From Fibrobacteraceae bacterium (GTDB lineage: Bacteria > Fibrobacterota > Fibrobacteria > Fibrobacterales > Fibrobacteraceae): a stretch of DNA of 6,295 bases. The stretch covers positions 1 through 6,295 of the forward strand of contig JABUUT010000075.1 of assembly GCA_021443045.1 (NCBI GenBank), written 5' to 3'. Below are positions 6,216 through 6,295 of this stretch, in pieces. Made by a program: the position numbers and the translations under genes. The first letter of the stretch is position 1. Each line of letters starts with the position of its first letter. The notes under the pieces were generated by a model. It saw nothing but the letters and a program-made list of their open reading frames with translations, ran no database searches and was not told where the DNA came from.

Positions 6216-6246
6216 ACTGATAACCGATAACTGACTACTGATAACC
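6216..6246. repeat. Degenerate short tandem repeat (ACTGATAACC units)
   Basis: ACTGATAACC occurs exactly at 6216-6225 and again at 6237-6246. The 11 bases between them (GATAACTGACT) are a rearranged version of the same words. The array is non-coding and directly follows the larger stem-loop repeats. No function is visible. Confidence 0.6.
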
Positions 6247-6256
6247 ATAAAGGTTC

Positions 6257-6271
6257 GGAGGCTTTGCCTCC
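6257..6271. repeat. Hairpin near the right edge
   Basis: GGAGGC (6257-6262) and GCCTCC (6266-6271) make a perfect 6-bp stem with a TTT loop. No T-tract follows on either strand, so it is not an obvious terminator. It is probably another intergenic palindromic repeat. The palindrome TGAGCTCA (6287-6294) follows at the window edge. Positions 6044-6295 as a whole contain no gene I can support. Confidence 0.5.
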
Positions 6272-6295
6272 TAGAGGTGTGGGCTATGAGCTCAA

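Noticed and set aside
1..6295. A novel multi-gene system
   Set aside because: All four genes belong to well-known housekeeping or envelope families with intact key residues, and no accessory, phage or defence hallmark is present. The novelty is limited to protein tails, leaders and intergenic repeats.

Overview
The window reads as ordinary chromosomal core from a Gram-negative (diderm) bacterium. Two genes on the minus strand encode lipoproteins with periplasm- or envelope-type domains. Two genes on the plus strand encode glutamine-fructose-6-phosphate aminotransferase (GlmS) and the condensin kleisin ScpA. The short intergenic repeats at the right end, of the form TCATCCTGA...GAAGGATCC, and the overall codon flavour resemble what I remember of Fibrobacter genomes. 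That assignment is from memory and is tentative.

Layout, left to right. Positions 1-73 hold no supportable gene, only a small hairpin. Positions 74-1414 (minus) encode an M23/LytM peptidoglycan endopeptidase lipoprotein with a complete zinc site. A strong intrinsic terminator (1485-1518) separates it from the upstream gene at 1546-2451 (minus), an FKBP-type peptidyl-prolyl isomerase lipoprotein of the Mip/FklB kind with an unusual Ala/Pro/Lys/Glu tail. Positions 2452-2622 form a divergent promoter region with an inverted repeat, candidate promoters and a hairpin in the glmS leader. glmS (2623-4449) is followed after 46 bases by scpA (4496-6043, ATG start). Positions 6044-6295 are non-coding and rich in repeats: one hairpin, a two-copy 58-base direct repeat that folds into stem-loops, a degenerate tandem repeat and a second hairpin.

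How the genes fit together: GlmS makes glucosamine-6-phosphate, the entry to UDP-GlcNAc, peptidoglycan and LPS. The M23 enzyme is predicted to cut peptidoglycan cross-links, and the FKBP lipoprotein probably helps fold envelope proteins. ScpA belongs to chromosome segregation and shares with glmS only its likely transcript.

I found no mobile element, CRISPR array, RNA gene or defence system. The most interesting points are the long ScpA C-terminal extension carrying three spaced copies of an acidic S/T-D-E-D/E helical motif, the repeat-rich C-terminal tail on the FKBP lipoprotein, the structured glmS leader, and the paired stem-loop repeats after scpA.
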